64,000 bases of DNA from Deinococcus ruber (GCF_014648095.1 NZ_BMQL01000024.1:1-64000), one strand, 5' to 3'; shown: positions 29,900-40,093, counted from the first letter of the stretch. Program-made: numbers and translations. The notes: generated from the letters alone by a model not told the origin.

Positions 29900-30735
29900 G
29901 GCTGAACCTCGCTGCTCAGAAACGGCGTCACGGCAGCGGGCAGCAGCGCTGACATGAAGATGTCGTAATGCGTGGTGCCCGGCAGAATCGCCAGCCGGTG
30001 CGGGGTCATGCCCGACTGATCCCAGCCGCCGTCGCGCTGCCCACCCCCCAGCAGGCCGAAAAACTCGGCGGCATGGCTGGGCGCGAGCGAGTCTGCGTCA
30101 CCGACGACGATCATGGTGGGCATGCTCAGGGCCGCGATCTGTGCCGACCAGTCGTATTCCTGGCGCAGCAGGTCGCCCATCTTGTCCCACAGCTGGGGCC
30201 AGTCGTCCGGATGGGGCGCGACCTGGGCGTACTGCTGGTACATGGGCGTCTGGAGCATGTGCGCCGCGATGTGGGCACCCATCCTATCCATCCCGGCCAG
30301 CGATTCGGGATACCAGCCGCTGCGCTTAAACGGTGCTGAGACGGCCACCAGCTTCCGGACGAGGTCTGGATGGCGAACGGCCGTCTGGAGAGCCACTCCA
30401 CCTCCCATCGAATACCCCATGACATCGGCGCGGGGCAATCCCAGATGACGGATCAGGGCCGCGATATCGTCAGCCATCGTGTCGTAGCGCAGGGCACGCG
30501 CGATATCTGCGGTGCGCCCGTGGCCCTGAAGGTCGACGGTAATGACGTCCCGGCCCGCACTCAGCGCCGGAGTCAGCACGCTGTCGAACATGCCGGTCGC
30601 GCCGAATCCGCCGTGCAGGAGGAGGACGGGCACCGAGCCTTCCTGAGCCTGACCGGACCGCTCGTAATACAGGTCGAGTCCGTTGATGCTGGCATAGTTT
30701 CCCTGGCGGGTGGGGTATGCAGAGGTCTGGGTCAT
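29896..30735 (-). CDS. alpha/beta hydrolase
   Basis: A 279-residue alpha/beta hydrolase. LYYERSG leads into LLHGGFGATGMF (oxyanion hole), MGYSMGGGVAL is the nucleophile elbow (Ser in GYSMGG), VVGDADSLAP holds the acid and PGTTHYDIF the catalytic His. ATG 30735 is preceded by CCAGGAG; the long upstream open frame is a shadow of the MFS gene. It sits between a drug-type exporter and DUF899, suggesting a detoxification operon. Confidence 0.82.
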   Translation of the reverse strand: MTQTSAYPTRQGNYASINGLDLYYERSGQAQEGSVPVLLLHGGFGATGMFDSVLTPALSAGRDVITVDLQGHGRTADIARALRYDTMADDIAALIRHLGLPRADVMGYSMGGGVALQTAVRHPDLVRKLVAVSAPFKRSGWYPESLAGMDRMGAHIAAHMLQTPMYQQYAQVAPHPDDWPQLWDKMGDLLRQEYDWSAQIAALSMPTMIVVGDADSLAPSHAAEFFGLLGGGQRDGGWDQSGMTPHRLAILPGTTHYDIFMSALLPAAVTPFLSSEVQP

Positions 30736-30737
30736 GG

Positions 30738-32192
30738 TCAATCTCCTGGGTTGGCGAGCGGCTGCGTGTCTGGTGCGTGCTCGGGGCGCGGGGCGGGTTT
30801 CATGAACAGCGCCAGAATGACCGCCAGGACAGCCAGGAAAGCCGACACGGTGAAGGCAAGATGCAGTCCGCCGACCTGAGCGGCGAGTGGGGTACTGCCC
30901 TGCTGCGTCAGGGTGGCGGCGCGGCCCGCCATCAGCGTGATCAGCAGGGCGGTGCCTGCCGCGCCAGCCACCTGTTGCAGCGTGCTCATGATCGCGCTGC
31001 CATGCGAATACAGCGCCGGGGGCAGCGGACTCAGGGCCGAGGTGAAGACCGGCGTGAACAGCAGTGCCAGCCCCACGCTGAGACTCAGGTGCAGCCCCAG
31101 CAGCATCCAGATGGGTGTGGCCGCGTCGATCCGTCCCAGGCCGAACAGCACCAGCGCCATCAGCAGCGTGCCGGGCACCACCAGCGGACGCGCTCCGATG
31201 CGGTCGTAGAGCTTGCCGATGCCGGGGGCGCACAGGCCCATCAGCAGGCCGCCGGGCAGCAGCAGCAGGCCAGTCTGGAGGGTGTTCAGGCCGCGCAGAT
31301 TCTGGAGGTACAGGGGCAGCAGGATGATGCCGCCGAACAGGGCCATCATGGCAATCCCCATCAGACCGACGCCCAGTGCAAAGGTGGGGAAGCGGAAGGC
31401 ACGCAGATCGAGCAGCGGCTCGCCCGCACGGCTCAGTGCTACCTGCCGCCACAGGAAGGCGATCAGTGACAGCCCGCCCACCAGCAGGGCAACACTCACA
31501 GCCGGGTTGCTCAGTCCCCCCTCGCTGAAGCGGCTCAGCGCGTACACCAGCCCACCGAAGCCCAGTGCCGACAGCGGCACCGAAACCACGTCCAGGCTCA
31601 GGCGGCGCGGGGTGCCTACGTTGCCGAGCAGGCGGGCACCGTACAGCAGCGCTCCCAGTGCGGTGGGCAGCACGAACAGGAACATGTATCGCCAGGGCAG
31701 AGCCTGCAGAATCAGTCCTGAAATGGTCGGCCCGATGGCCGGGGCGACCGAGATCACGATGCTGATCTGTCCCATCACCGCGCCCCGGCTGCGCTCCGGC
31801 ACCAGGGTCAGCACGGTGGTCATCAGCAGCGGCAGCATGATCGCCGTGCCGCTCGCCTGCACGATGCGGGCCAGCAGCAGCGGCACGAAGCCGGGCGCGG
31901 CGGCAGCCAGCAGGGTGCCCACGCTGAACAGCGTCATGGCGCTCAGGAATACCCGGCGGGTGCTCAGGCGCTGAAGCAGAAAGCCGGTCACCGGGATCAC
32001 GACCGCCATCGTCAGCATGAAGGCGGTGGCGAGCCACTGCGCCGTGCTCGCCGTGATCTTCAGGTCGGCCATCAGCCGGGGCAGGGCCACGTTCATGATC
32101 GTCTCGTTCAGAATCACGACGAAGGTGGAGGCCAGCAGAATGACGATGACAGCGCGGTCTTTCGGCGTGGGGGTGTCTGAAGAAGACGTCAT
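30738..32192 (-). CDS. MFS transporter of the DHA2 (EmrB/QacA) drug:proton antiporter family
   Basis: A 484-residue integral membrane protein with about 14 hydrophobic helices, the DHA2 number. TM1 contains TFVVILNETIMNVALPRLMADL, quoted here as the segment LNETIMNVALP, a DHA2 signature, and SWRYMFL-like LPWRYMFLFVLP follows TM5. These exporters expel hydrophobic drugs using the proton gradient. ATG overlaps the stop of the RibD-like gene; the hydrolase starts 2 bases after its own stop. Confidence 0.88.
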   Translation of the reverse strand: MTSSSDTPTPKDRAVIVILLASTFVVILNETIMNVALPRLMADLKITASTAQWLATAFMLTMAVVIPVTGFLLQRLSTRRVFLSAMTLFSVGTLLAAAAPGFVPLLLARIVQASGTAIMLPLLMTTVLTLVPERSRGAVMGQISIVISVAPAIGPTISGLILQALPWRYMFLFVLPTALGALLYGARLLGNVGTPRRLSLDVVSVPLSALGFGGLVYALSRFSEGGLSNPAVSVALLVGGLSLIAFLWRQVALSRAGEPLLDLRAFRFPTFALGVGLMGIAMMALFGGIILLPLYLQNLRGLNTLQTGLLLLPGGLLMGLCAPGIGKLYDRIGARPLVVPGTLLMALVLFGLGRIDAATPIWMLLGLHLSLSVGLALLFTPVFTSALSPLPPALYSHGSAIMSTLQQVAGAAGTALLITLMAGRAATLTQQGSTPLAAQVGGLHLAFTVSAFLAVLAVILALFMKPAPRPEHAPDTQPLANPGD

Positions 32193-32782
32193 GGCTGACC
32201 TCCCGACGTGAGCTTTTTGGCCGGGGCGTAGCGCAGCAGGGTCACGCCCACGCCAAAAGCTCTGGACTCCAGCAGGGTATGCGGCGTGGCGGGGATCCCC
32301 GGCTCGAACAGTGGGGTGCCGCCGCCCAGGACCACCGGATTCAGGTAAATGACATACTCGTCGATCAGGTCAAGTCGCGCCAGCACGTGTACCAGCCGGG
32401 GGCTCCCGAAGATCATCAGGTCGCCGCCGGGCCTGTGCTGCTCTGCCCGGATGGCCGCTGCCACGTCGTCCCGGATCAGGGTGGTGTTGTGCCAGTCGGC
32501 CCTTTCCAGCGAGCGTGAAATCACCAGTTTGGGAATCGCCTCGACCCAGACCATGTGCGAGCGTTCGTGTTCGGTACTGTCCGGGTCGGTCGCCACCGTC
32601 GGCCAGTAACCAGCCATCATGCCGTAGACCTCGCGGCCATACACGGCAGTTCCCACGTGTTTCAGGCGTGCATCGACATCGCTGGCGATCTCGGCTGTCA
32701 CGTTCGCCCACTCCAGTTCTCCCTGCGGGCCGTTGGCGTAACCGTCAAGACTCAGGTGAACAAATGAAAGAACCTTACGCAT
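32189..32782 (-). CDS. dihydrofolate reductase family (RibD C-terminal-like) protein
   Basis: A 197-residue protein with the DHFR-like fold of the RibD C-terminal domain: VLSFVHLSLDGYANGP at the start, a central AVYGREVYGMM helix, and MIFGSPRLVHVLARLDLIDEY near residue 130. Stand-alone members are NADPH-binding reductases of unknown substrate and are often in MFS or TetR neighbourhoods. It is the first gene of the five-gene minus-strand operon, with GAGGAG upstream of its ATG. Confidence 0.85.
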   Translation of the reverse strand: MRKVLSFVHLSLDGYANGPQGELEWANVTAEIASDVDARLKHVGTAVYGREVYGMMAGYWPTVATDPDSTEHERSHMVWVEAIPKLVISRSLERADWHNTTLIRDDVAAAIRAEQHRPGGDLMIFGSPRLVHVLARLDLIDEYVIYLNPVVLGGGTPLFEPGIPATPHTLLESRAFGVGVTLLRYAPAKKLTSGGQP

Positions 32783-33620
32783 GATCTGTGCTCCTCATCG
32801 TGTCTGGGAAGTGGTGACGTGTGAGCCTGAGCCTGATGGTCTGATACATGAACAGGGCCGTTTCAATCCACCGGCAAGACCACGCTGCGCTCTGAGACGG
32901 CGTGTATCAGTGCGGCATGTTGACGTGGAGGATGCTGTTGATGGCAAAGTCGCTGGGTGCGGTCTCAGACGTGATCGGAGGAGCGTCCCTGTGGTTCTGG
33001 CAGTCCTGTTCTTCCTTTCCTCCATGCTCAGTAGAACGCGGCAGTGACAGCCAGGACTGCTGATGGACTGCGGTGGTGGCGCAGACGTCTGTACTGTCAG
33101 ATAAGCTCGATTGGTAATTTCCCTTCCTATTTAGCTTACAACGTAACACGGCAGGATTGCAACTTTGAACCAGGTTGAACGAGCTGGCCTGAGTTAGATT
33201 TAAGGCTTCGCAAAGGACAGGTTTTTCTGTTAAGTGCAGCTACAATAGAAGTTACACTGGAGCAGGCGGCGTGTGAGGGCAATTCATCAAAAAGCTGGCT
33301 GTGAAGAATATATACGAAGTTAGCCCTTTCAATACTAGTGACTATATGATGAGACGCCGCCAACAAATTAACAAAACATCTGCTGAACAGTAAAACAGAT
33401 CTCCTCACGCCCAGCAATTGCCCGGAGTAACCAGCGAATCCCAGAGTATTTAGCAGAGGAAGAGCGTCAGATAAATAGATGAAAAGGTTGTTTCTCCTTC
33501 CAAGGCTGCTCTATAAAAGACATATAGAACAAAGAATCACTCTGGCAAACTTTCTCGGTTTGCCTTTCCCCCTCGCTGGTGCTTTGGCATGAGCAAGGGG
33601 AATAAATGGTGGACCCAGCG
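32783..33620. other. long gene-free stretch, partly A+T-richer
   Basis: More than 800 bases without a credible gene. From about 33080 to 33560 the sequence is visibly richer in A and T than its surroundings, with only short frames on both strands. It separates the DHFR-like operon from the end of the lanthipeptide operon and may be imported flanking DNA. Confidence 0.45.
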
Positions 33621-33663
33621 AAAAAGCCTCCTACAGAGTAAGGTTACTCGTATCAGGAGGCTT
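33621..33663 (-). terminator. terminator of the lanthipeptide operon
   Basis: AAGCCTCCT (33624-33632) pairs with AGGAGGCTT (33655-33663). Read on the minus strand the stem ends in GGAGGCTTTTTCG, giving a short U-run, about 70 bases after the last ABC gene. Confidence 0.65.
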
Positions 33664-33730
33664 CTGTTTCGTTACTTCGTGGGGGAGATAAGCAACCACA
33701 GGGCTTGTATATATTCTTTTGTTGCGTGCG

Positions 33731-35539
33731 CTATAACTGATGCCGGGCCTGTTGCAGGCGGTACAGCTCGGAGTACAACCCGCGCTGAGCGAGCAGATCA
33801 TGATGGCGGCCCTGTTCGCGCAACTGTCCGTCTTCCAGAACCACAATCCTGTCGGCCCTGGCTGCCAGCGAGAGCCGATGCGACACGATCACGGTCACGG
33901 TGCCGGACTTTCCCCGCCGCCGGGCCGCTTCGATCAGAGCGGTATTCAGGCGGGTCTCGGCGTCTGCATCCAGCGCCGAGGCCGGTTCGTCGAGCACGCT
34001 CAGCAGCGGTGCGGGCCTCATCATGCCGCGTGCAACCGCGACCTTCTGCCACTGCCCACCAGACAGCGCCGCCCCCCACGACGCACCCAGCCGGGCCTCC
34101 AGTCCACCAGCATTCAGCGCCTCCGGGTGCGGCACGCCCGCGAGAGCCAGTGCCTGCCGCACTGCACCGGGCGAGTGCAGGTCTGGCAGGTGACCGATGC
34201 CGACCCCTTCACCCAGCGTCAGTTCGAAGCGGGTGTGGTGCTGCAACGTGGCGGTGCAGCGCGTCCACCAGGCCTCGCGGTGCGCCGGGCCAATCGGAAG
34301 CCCGTCGAGTAGGATTCGCCCACTGGTCGGGGTGTACAGGCCCAGCAGCAGGTCGACCAGGGTGCTTTTGCCCGCCCCGTTCTCCCCCACCACGACCACG
34401 ACCTCACCGGGCTTCAGTTCCAACGACACGTCGTTCAGCGTGGCGTGTGCCGCGTCCGGATACCGAAAGCTGACGTGCTCCAGCGTCAGGGCACTGCTCA
34501 GCTGAGCTGGCAGCACACCAGCCCCGGCGTCTGTATGGCTGACAGCCTGCCACTTCTGCTCCAGCCACAGCAGGTGGCCGCCTGCACGCTGGAGTTGTCC
34601 GAGTTCCGTCACCATGCTGACGAGTGCGCCGATCTGACCCCAGACGACGCTCGCCAGCGAGATCACCAGCACCACGTCACCGGCAGTGGCTTCACCGAGC
34701 GCGGCCCGCTGGACCATCAGGGCGACCGCCGCCCCGAAGCCCGTCCCGAACACCGTCCAGCCGAGCAGCGTACGCCACACCGCCCGGAGCCTGGCACGTT
34801 CCAGATTCAGACCCGCGCTGCTCAGCAGCCCTTCCAGTCGCTGACGCAGCGGCTCTTCCAGGGCATACAGCTGAGCTTCGGCGCGGGCATGATCGGCACC
34901 GATGGTGTTCACGAGCGACCGAGCCTCTCGCTGTGCGGCCACGCTGCGCTGTTCGGCCTCCGCCAGCAGCCGGGCGTTCCAGCGGGCACTCAGGGTCGGA
35001 GCCACTCCGAACAACACCAGCAGCAGCAGCAGCGGATGTGCCCACGCGAGCAGGCCGACCGTCAGGAAGAACCGCAGAGCCTGGGCCACCAGGAGAACCA
35101 TCTGGCCCGGACCCCGGCTGAGTCGCTCGCGCTGCTGCTGATAGTGTTCGAGTCGCTGCTGGAACTCGGGCCGCTCCAGGTCGCTCAGACCGACGCCCGA
35201 AGCGGCGCGGGTCACCAGCGTTTCGAGTGCCGATCCGGTCTCCTCGGCCAGCGTCATGCGCTGCCGGGCACCGGCCCCCTGGAGCAGAAACATCACGCTG
35301 ATCGAGAGCACGTAAGCGCAGGCCGCCCCGATAAGCGTCCAGCCCGCTCCGTGAGCGATCAGATCGACGATCCACTTCAGGGCGACGCTCGTGACCACGG
35401 CGACCGCGAAGCCGAGCGGCTCCAGAACCGAAGCCAGCAGCAGCGGACGGCGCGACGCACCCCACGCCAGTCTCAGCAGCACGCCGAGCGACGGCAGCAT
35501 CCGCATCTCGGTCTGAGCGGGAGTCTGCCGCACGGTCAT
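33731..35539 (-). CDS. ABC transporter ATP-binding/permease protein of the lanthipeptide cluster (second)
   Basis: A 602-residue half-transporter: about six membrane helices in residues 25-330, then an ABC domain with Walker A GENGAGKST, signature LSGGQWQKVAVARG, Walker B LLSVLDEPASALD and the switch His in IVSHRLSLA. It has no C39 peptidase domain, so it cannot remove a leader peptide itself. ATG 35539 overlaps the stop of the first ABC gene. It probably forms a heterodimer with that protein and exports the modified peptide or gives self-protection. The stop is followed by the operon terminator. Confidence 0.88.
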   Translation of the reverse strand: MTVRQTPAQTEMRMLPSLGVLLRLAWGASRRPLLLASVLEPLGFAVAVVTSVALKWIVDLIAHGAGWTLIGAACAYVLSISVMFLLQGAGARQRMTLAEETGSALETLVTRAASGVGLSDLERPEFQQRLEHYQQQRERLSRGPGQMVLLVAQALRFFLTVGLLAWAHPLLLLLVLFGVAPTLSARWNARLLAEAEQRSVAAQREARSLVNTIGADHARAEAQLYALEEPLRQRLEGLLSSAGLNLERARLRAVWRTLLGWTVFGTGFGAAVALMVQRAALGEATAGDVVLVISLASVVWGQIGALVSMVTELGQLQRAGGHLLWLEQKWQAVSHTDAGAGVLPAQLSSALTLEHVSFRYPDAAHATLNDVSLELKPGEVVVVVGENGAGKSTLVDLLLGLYTPTSGRILLDGLPIGPAHREAWWTRCTATLQHHTRFELTLGEGVGIGHLPDLHSPGAVRQALALAGVPHPEALNAGGLEARLGASWGAALSGGQWQKVAVARGMMRPAPLLSVLDEPASALDADAETRLNTALIEAARRRGKSGTVTVIVSHRLSLAARADRIVVLEDGQLREQGRHHDLLAQRGLYSELYRLQQARHQL

Positions 35540-37401
35540 GCCGGAACCCCCAGAGTGTCCATGTCTGTGTCGGTAAACGCCTGCGTCTGCTGACGAACCA
35601 TCCGGGCGTACCACCCGCCCCGGGCCATCAGGTCGGCGTGTCGCCCCCGTTCCGCCGTGCGTCCATCCTGGAGCACCACGATCTCGTCGGCCAGCTGAAC
35701 GGTGCTGTAGCGGTGCGACACCAGAACAGTCGTCACTCCCCGCGTCAGTTGCAGGAAGTGCCGGTAAAATTCCATTTCGGCCCGGACATCCAGGCTGGCA
35801 GTCGGTTCGTCCAGAATCAGCAGGGCAGCGCCAGCCTCGACCGCTGCCAGAGCGCGGGCCGTCGCCAGCCGCTGCCACTGCCCGCCCGAGAGGCCGCTGC
35901 CCTGCGGGTCACTGCCGCTCAACACCGTGTCCAGGCCGCCCGGCAACCCGCGAATGAACTCGGCGGCTCCTGCACGCTCCAGCAGCGTCCAGATCAGGTC
36001 ATCGCCGAGCGGATACTGCGGGCAGCCGAACTGCACGTTGTCGCGCACGCTCAGTTCCCAGCGCATGAACTGCTGCGTCACCACTGCCACCTGCCTTCGC
36101 CACTGCTCCAGCGGCCAGTTCCGGGCGTCGTGCCCGCCCACGCTCAGACGGCCACTCGAAGGCTCGTCCAGCCGGGCCAGCAGCCGCATCAGGGTCGATT
36201 TTCCGGCTCCGTTCGGCCCGACGACGGCCAGAACCTGCCCCGGCCTGGCCGAGAACGACACGTTTCTGAGCGTCGCCTCCTGGCCGGGATACGAGAAGCT
36301 CAAATCCTGGGCCACCAGCGGCTCACGGTGCAGCAGGGTCGGCAGCGCCTCAGCGGTTGACGCCCGCTGCTCGCTGCTGTCCTCAAGCTGCTGGCGGGCA
36401 CGGCTCAGGGCCGCGAACGGCTGTGCCGCCCGGGTAAAGCGCAGCCCGTTCTCCAGACCCGACACCACCGACAGCAGACCCAACGCTGCCTGCAACATCA
36501 GCACCAGCGGACCTGCCCCCAGCGTTCCGTGGACAGCGTCGCGCAGCGCCAGGGCGGTGAGGCCGCCGTAGCCGAGCGTCAGGGTGATGGTGGCCACGAT
36601 CATCTGCGGCACCTGCTCGCGGCGGCGGCGGCGCACGTCGCTCAGCCCGGCGCTCAGCTGCCCCGTCAGCTGCTCCAGTAGCCAGCCGCTCAGGCCAAAT
36701 GTCCGCACCTCGCGGGCAGACGCAGTGGTGAGGGCCAGAGACCGGAAGTACCCGGCCCGCCGCTGACCACCACTCGCCGCCTCCAGCCCGTCGCGGTAGA
36801 CCCGGGTTTCCTGTGACAGCCAGCGCCTCAAGACCAGCAGGCCCGGCAGCAGCAGCAGCGGTGCCCACCAGCGCACCGACGCCAGCAGCAGCACACTCGA
36901 CGCGGCCATCACCAGTTGCGCGGTCAGGGCACCCAGCGTGCTCAGGGCCACGTCGGGTGTCAGAGAGCCGTTCTCGCCACGTGCGGCAGTGAGATCAGCC
37001 GGAACGCTGCCCTGTTCCAGCGACGACAGCGGACGCGGAACAGTCAGGAGCGACACCAGCCCGCTGACCTGAGCGCGTTCCAGCCGCCAGGCCAGCGCAG
37101 CCGTCACCTGACCGGCGAAGGTTCCCAGCAGCACCTGACTGACCAGCAGCCCGACGATCCCCGCCGTGGGCCACAGCACGCCCTGGAGGCCGCTGCCATT
37201 CCCGGTCAGGCGCGTGACCAGCACATTCAGGGCCAGGGCCAGCGCAGCGGTCTGAAGTCCCTGCCAGACGCTCCAGACGGTCAGCAGGCCAGTGCGGAAC
37301 GGGCTGACCCGCCACGCGGCCTGCCAGAAGATCAGCGGCAGCCAGGCAGGGGCGCGGCCCCGTGGAGCCGACGACCGGTGCTGCTCGGGAACGCGGGGCA
37401 T
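35536..37401 (-). CDS. ABC transporter ATP-binding/permease protein of the lanthipeptide cluster (first)
   Basis: A 621-residue half-transporter. The membrane domain occupies about residues 30-335. The ABC domain has Walker A GPNGAGKST, signature LSGGQWQRLATARAL, Walker B LLILDEPTASLD and the switch His in LVSHRYSTV. It lacks a peptidase domain. Its ATG lies one base after the LanKC stop, so it belongs to the same transcript. Two consecutive exporter half-molecules after a LanKC are usual in class III lanthipeptide loci. Confidence 0.88.
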   Translation of the reverse strand: MPRVPEQHRSSAPRGRAPAWLPLIFWQAAWRVSPFRTGLLTVWSVWQGLQTAALALALNVLVTRLTGNGSGLQGVLWPTAGIVGLLVSQVLLGTFAGQVTAALAWRLERAQVSGLVSLLTVPRPLSSLEQGSVPADLTAARGENGSLTPDVALSTLGALTAQLVMAASSVLLLASVRWWAPLLLLPGLLVLRRWLSQETRVYRDGLEAASGGQRRAGYFRSLALTTASAREVRTFGLSGWLLEQLTGQLSAGLSDVRRRRREQVPQMIVATITLTLGYGGLTALALRDAVHGTLGAGPLVLMLQAALGLLSVVSGLENGLRFTRAAQPFAALSRARQQLEDSSEQRASTAEALPTLLHREPLVAQDLSFSYPGQEATLRNVSFSARPGQVLAVVGPNGAGKSTLMRLLARLDEPSSGRLSVGGHDARNWPLEQWRRQVAVVTQQFMRWELSVRDNVQFGCPQYPLGDDLIWTLLERAGAAEFIRGLPGGLDTVLSGSDPQGSGLSGGQWQRLATARALAAVEAGAALLILDEPTASLDVRAEMEFYRHFLQLTRGVTTVLVSHRYSTVQLADEIVVLQDGRTAERGRHADLMARGGWYARMVRQQTQAFTDTDMDTLGVPA

Positions 37402-37402
37402 C

Positions 37403-40093
37403 TCAGTCTCCGGCCAGGACAGCCTGCACCGATGGCTGAGCGCTCAGGTCAAGCCACTCGTCGGCCATGAAATTCCGGCTGCCGGTGGATGTGCCCGCGT
37501 CTGCCTGCTCCAGTCGGTGCAGGAACAGGGCGACCCCGGCGCTGCCCGTCCCCAGGTCGGACGACAAGCGGAACAGCTGCTCACCGGGAAACGCCAGACC
37601 GCTGGGGCGCGGCAGCGCGGAGAGCCGCAGACCCTCGCGAACCTGCCGCGCTCCTTCCAGATACGCGGGTTCACCGATGAGGTCATACGCGTCGAGCAGA
37701 CTGTCACCCAGACCGGCAAGCCCCTGAAACAGACCGGGAAACAGCGTGTACTGACGCTGCACGTCGCGCAGCAGTCGCCGGGCCGTGTTCAGGAAGCTGG
37801 AATCGCCGGTGGCACGCCAGTACCGCAGGAAAACCGAGGCGACGCCAGCACTGCCGTTCAGCCAGTAATGAGTGACCACCGTGCGGTCGGTGTCGCCACG
37901 CTGGACGCCGAGCGCTTCGCCCAGCGGGTACAGCTGCGAGGTGCAGTACGCCATCGCCTCCAGACCCGCGCTCAGGAAACGCTGCTGCCCGGTCGCACGG
38001 CTGAGCAGCAGCAGGAAGAGGGCCACGCCGCTGACACCGGTCGCGTAGCCATCTGTCGCCTTCCCGCTGGCGTCGGTCCAGCGCCGTCCTTCCGGCGTGC
38101 GTTCACTGCTGGCAAGCAGCGCCTCACCCGCCGCCAGTGCGTGATCCAGTTCCGTCTGACGTCCCAGGCGGCGGTACAGATGTAAGCAGGCCAGGCCGTA
38201 CCCGGCGGCTCCGGTGTAGATGTCGTGCTGAGCGAAGCGCAGCGGGTGCGCGTGTGCCTGATCGAGCAGTCTGAGCGCCAGATCGTTCCAGCCCAACTCC
38301 TGAAACACCCAGGCGATGCCGGCACTGCCGATGTACAGGCCGGGCGGAACCTGCTCTGGCCGCACGGTATGACTCAGCAGCCACGCCCTGATCTCGGCTG
38401 GAACATCGGTGCCGGTGGCATGCAGCACATGCGCCACGCCCGCCGCTCCGTAGGCGACATTGAGGGGATGGCTGAAATAGCCACGGGGGTCTGGAGGGAA
38501 CAGCCGGTCACGGCGCTGCACGTCGGCACTCGCGAGCAGATACGAGAGGACGCGCTCCGCCGTGAGGTCGGGGAGGGTGGCCGTTTCCTGCGGGACGACG
38601 AGGGGGGCGAGCAGCTGAGCACCGATCCGCTCTGCCGTCTCGGCAGCCGATGGACGCGCCGCCGGATCGTCTGCCAGCAGTGCGAGGATCAGGTCGTGCA
38701 GCGCGGCGGGAAGTGGCAGGGCCTGTCCGAGCGTGAGCAGCAGCGTTCGGGCGTGTCCGGGCTGAAGTTCTGCCAGCGCGGTATTCGGAAAGATCGAGGC
38801 GAGCAGCACCGCGCCCAGAGCGTACAGATCGTCTTCCCTGCCCGCTGGCTTTCTGGCGGCCTTCTGCGGGCTGGTGAATCCCCTGGTCCGTAACAACCCC
38901 GGACGGTCGCTCCCTTCGTGCCAGCCGCCGTCCAGATCGATCAGCCGCAGATCTCCGGCATCGGCATCGACCACGATCACGTTGGTGGTCGACAGGTCCC
39001 CGATGACCACGCCGCGCCGATGGACCTCTGCCACGCCGCACGCCAGCGTATGCCACAGCTTCAGCAGCTGACGGGTGAAGCGTTCGCGGGTGTCCGGCGT
39101 TCCGGTATTGGTCAGGAGCGGATTGTACGAGGTGGTGAAGCGGCCCAGGTGCATACCCGGGATGTACGCTTCGACCAGGAAATGATGCTCCCATTCCTGA
39201 AAGCAGTCGATGGCCTCCGGAAAGACGCTGCTGCCGTTGAGCAGCGTCAGCAGCCGGTACTCGCGCTGGAGCCGGGCCACCGCGTCGTCTCCGTTCAGAT
39301 CGGGGGAGGTGTGTGGCCGCGCCTCTTTCAGCACCACCAGGTCGTCTGTGTGGGTATCGAGCGCCAGATACACGCCGCCGTTCACCGAAAAGCTCAGGGC
39401 GCTCTCGACCAGATACCGGCCATTGAGCAGTTCGTCGCCTTCGTCTTCCTCGTCGTGTGCGACAGGACTCTCGACCCAGTCGGGCAGCACCCACTCGGTC
39501 TCGCGCATGTCCGGAATCAGGTGGCCGTCGGGGGTGGTCAGCACCGCGCTCCGCTGGCCGTCCTGAGTCAGAATGGTTTTGCCGGTGATGCCGCCGTAGC
39601 GGTAATACAGGCAGCGGGCATCGCGGAAGCGGCGGTCAGAGAGGACAAACGGGCCTTCAAATTCCTTCAGGACGCCGTAAAGCTCATCGAGCAGCGCCGT
39701 GAAGGCTTCTGTTGTTGTGGGATAAATGGTAATGAACTTGCCGCACTGTGCGCGGCTCCAGCCTTTGGAATTCAGCACCATCAGGGCGGTCGGGTCGAGC
39801 GCGAACTTGAAGGAAACGTCGCGTGCGGTACAGACCTGAACGGTGCGGCGAAGCACTTCGGGCGCGTCTGCGAGAGTGCTCGACACATGAATCTTCCAGC
39901 CCTGATCCGGCAGATCGTGGTGCCTGGCACGGGCAGTGAACCACGGCTTGGCGCGGATCAGCTCCCAGTTCGTGGGCAACAGCGGCTGCACCACCGAGAG
40001 AAACTCGTCGGTCACCACCATGCGGTCGTAGGGTTCGTAGGTGTCCGGGGAGGGCAGGGAAAACAGATGGTAAAGCTCGCTCAGTTCGGCCAT
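37403..40093 (-). CDS. class III lanthipeptide synthetase (LanKC)
   Basis: An 896-residue trifunctional enzyme. The N-terminal part (about 1-210) is the phosphoSer/Thr lyase region. A kinase domain (about 220-500) has a Gly-rich LSFSVNGGVYLALD, the Lys in VVLKEARPH, catalytic GVVIGDLSTTNV and the metal-binding RLIDLDGGW. The C-terminal LanC-like domain (about 510-890) has GLYIGSAGIAWVF and HYWLNGSAGVASV repeats. The Cys-Cys-His zinc ligands of LanC/LanL are not seen, so it is class III rather than IV. It would phosphorylate, eliminate and cyclise the Ser/Thr and Cys of the precursors upstream. ATG 40093 follows AAAGGAG. Confidence 0.92.
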   Translation of the reverse strand: MAELSELYHLFSLPSPDTYEPYDRMVVTDEFLSVVQPLLPTNWELIRAKPWFTARARHHDLPDQGWKIHVSSTLADAPEVLRRTVQVCTARDVSFKFALDPTALMVLNSKGWSRAQCGKFITIYPTTTEAFTALLDELYGVLKEFEGPFVLSDRRFRDARCLYYRYGGITGKTILTQDGQRSAVLTTPDGHLIPDMRETEWVLPDWVESPVAHDEEDEGDELLNGRYLVESALSFSVNGGVYLALDTHTDDLVVLKEARPHTSPDLNGDDAVARLQREYRLLTLLNGSSVFPEAIDCFQEWEHHFLVEAYIPGMHLGRFTTSYNPLLTNTGTPDTRERFTRQLLKLWHTLACGVAEVHRRGVVIGDLSTTNVIVVDADAGDLRLIDLDGGWHEGSDRPGLLRTRGFTSPQKAARKPAGREDDLYALGAVLLASIFPNTALAELQPGHARTLLLTLGQALPLPAALHDLILALLADDPAARPSAAETAERIGAQLLAPLVVPQETATLPDLTAERVLSYLLASADVQRRDRLFPPDPRGYFSHPLNVAYGAAGVAHVLHATGTDVPAEIRAWLLSHTVRPEQVPPGLYIGSAGIAWVFQELGWNDLALRLLDQAHAHPLRFAQHDIYTGAAGYGLACLHLYRRLGRQTELDHALAAGEALLASSERTPEGRRWTDASGKATDGYATGVSGVALFLLLLSRATGQQRFLSAGLEAMAYCTSQLYPLGEALGVQRGDTDRTVVTHYWLNGSAGVASVFLRYWRATGDSSFLNTARRLLRDVQRQYTLFPGLFQGLAGLGDSLLDAYDLIGEPAYLEGARQVREGLRLSALPRPSGLAFPGEQLFRLSSDLGTGSAGVALFLHRLEQADAGTSTGSRNFMADEWLDLSAQPSVQAVLAGD

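Noticed and set aside
33136..33417. 93-codon minus-strand frame in the A+T-richer region
   Set aside because: No ribosome site, no family resemblance and Ser/Leu-rich composition; likely chance.
37403..40093. Class IV (LanL) assignment of the synthetase
   Set aside because: The Cys-Cys-His zinc ligands of the LanL cyclase domain are not seen where the LanC-like blocks occur, and the precursor leader has the class III I-L-x-L-Q motif.
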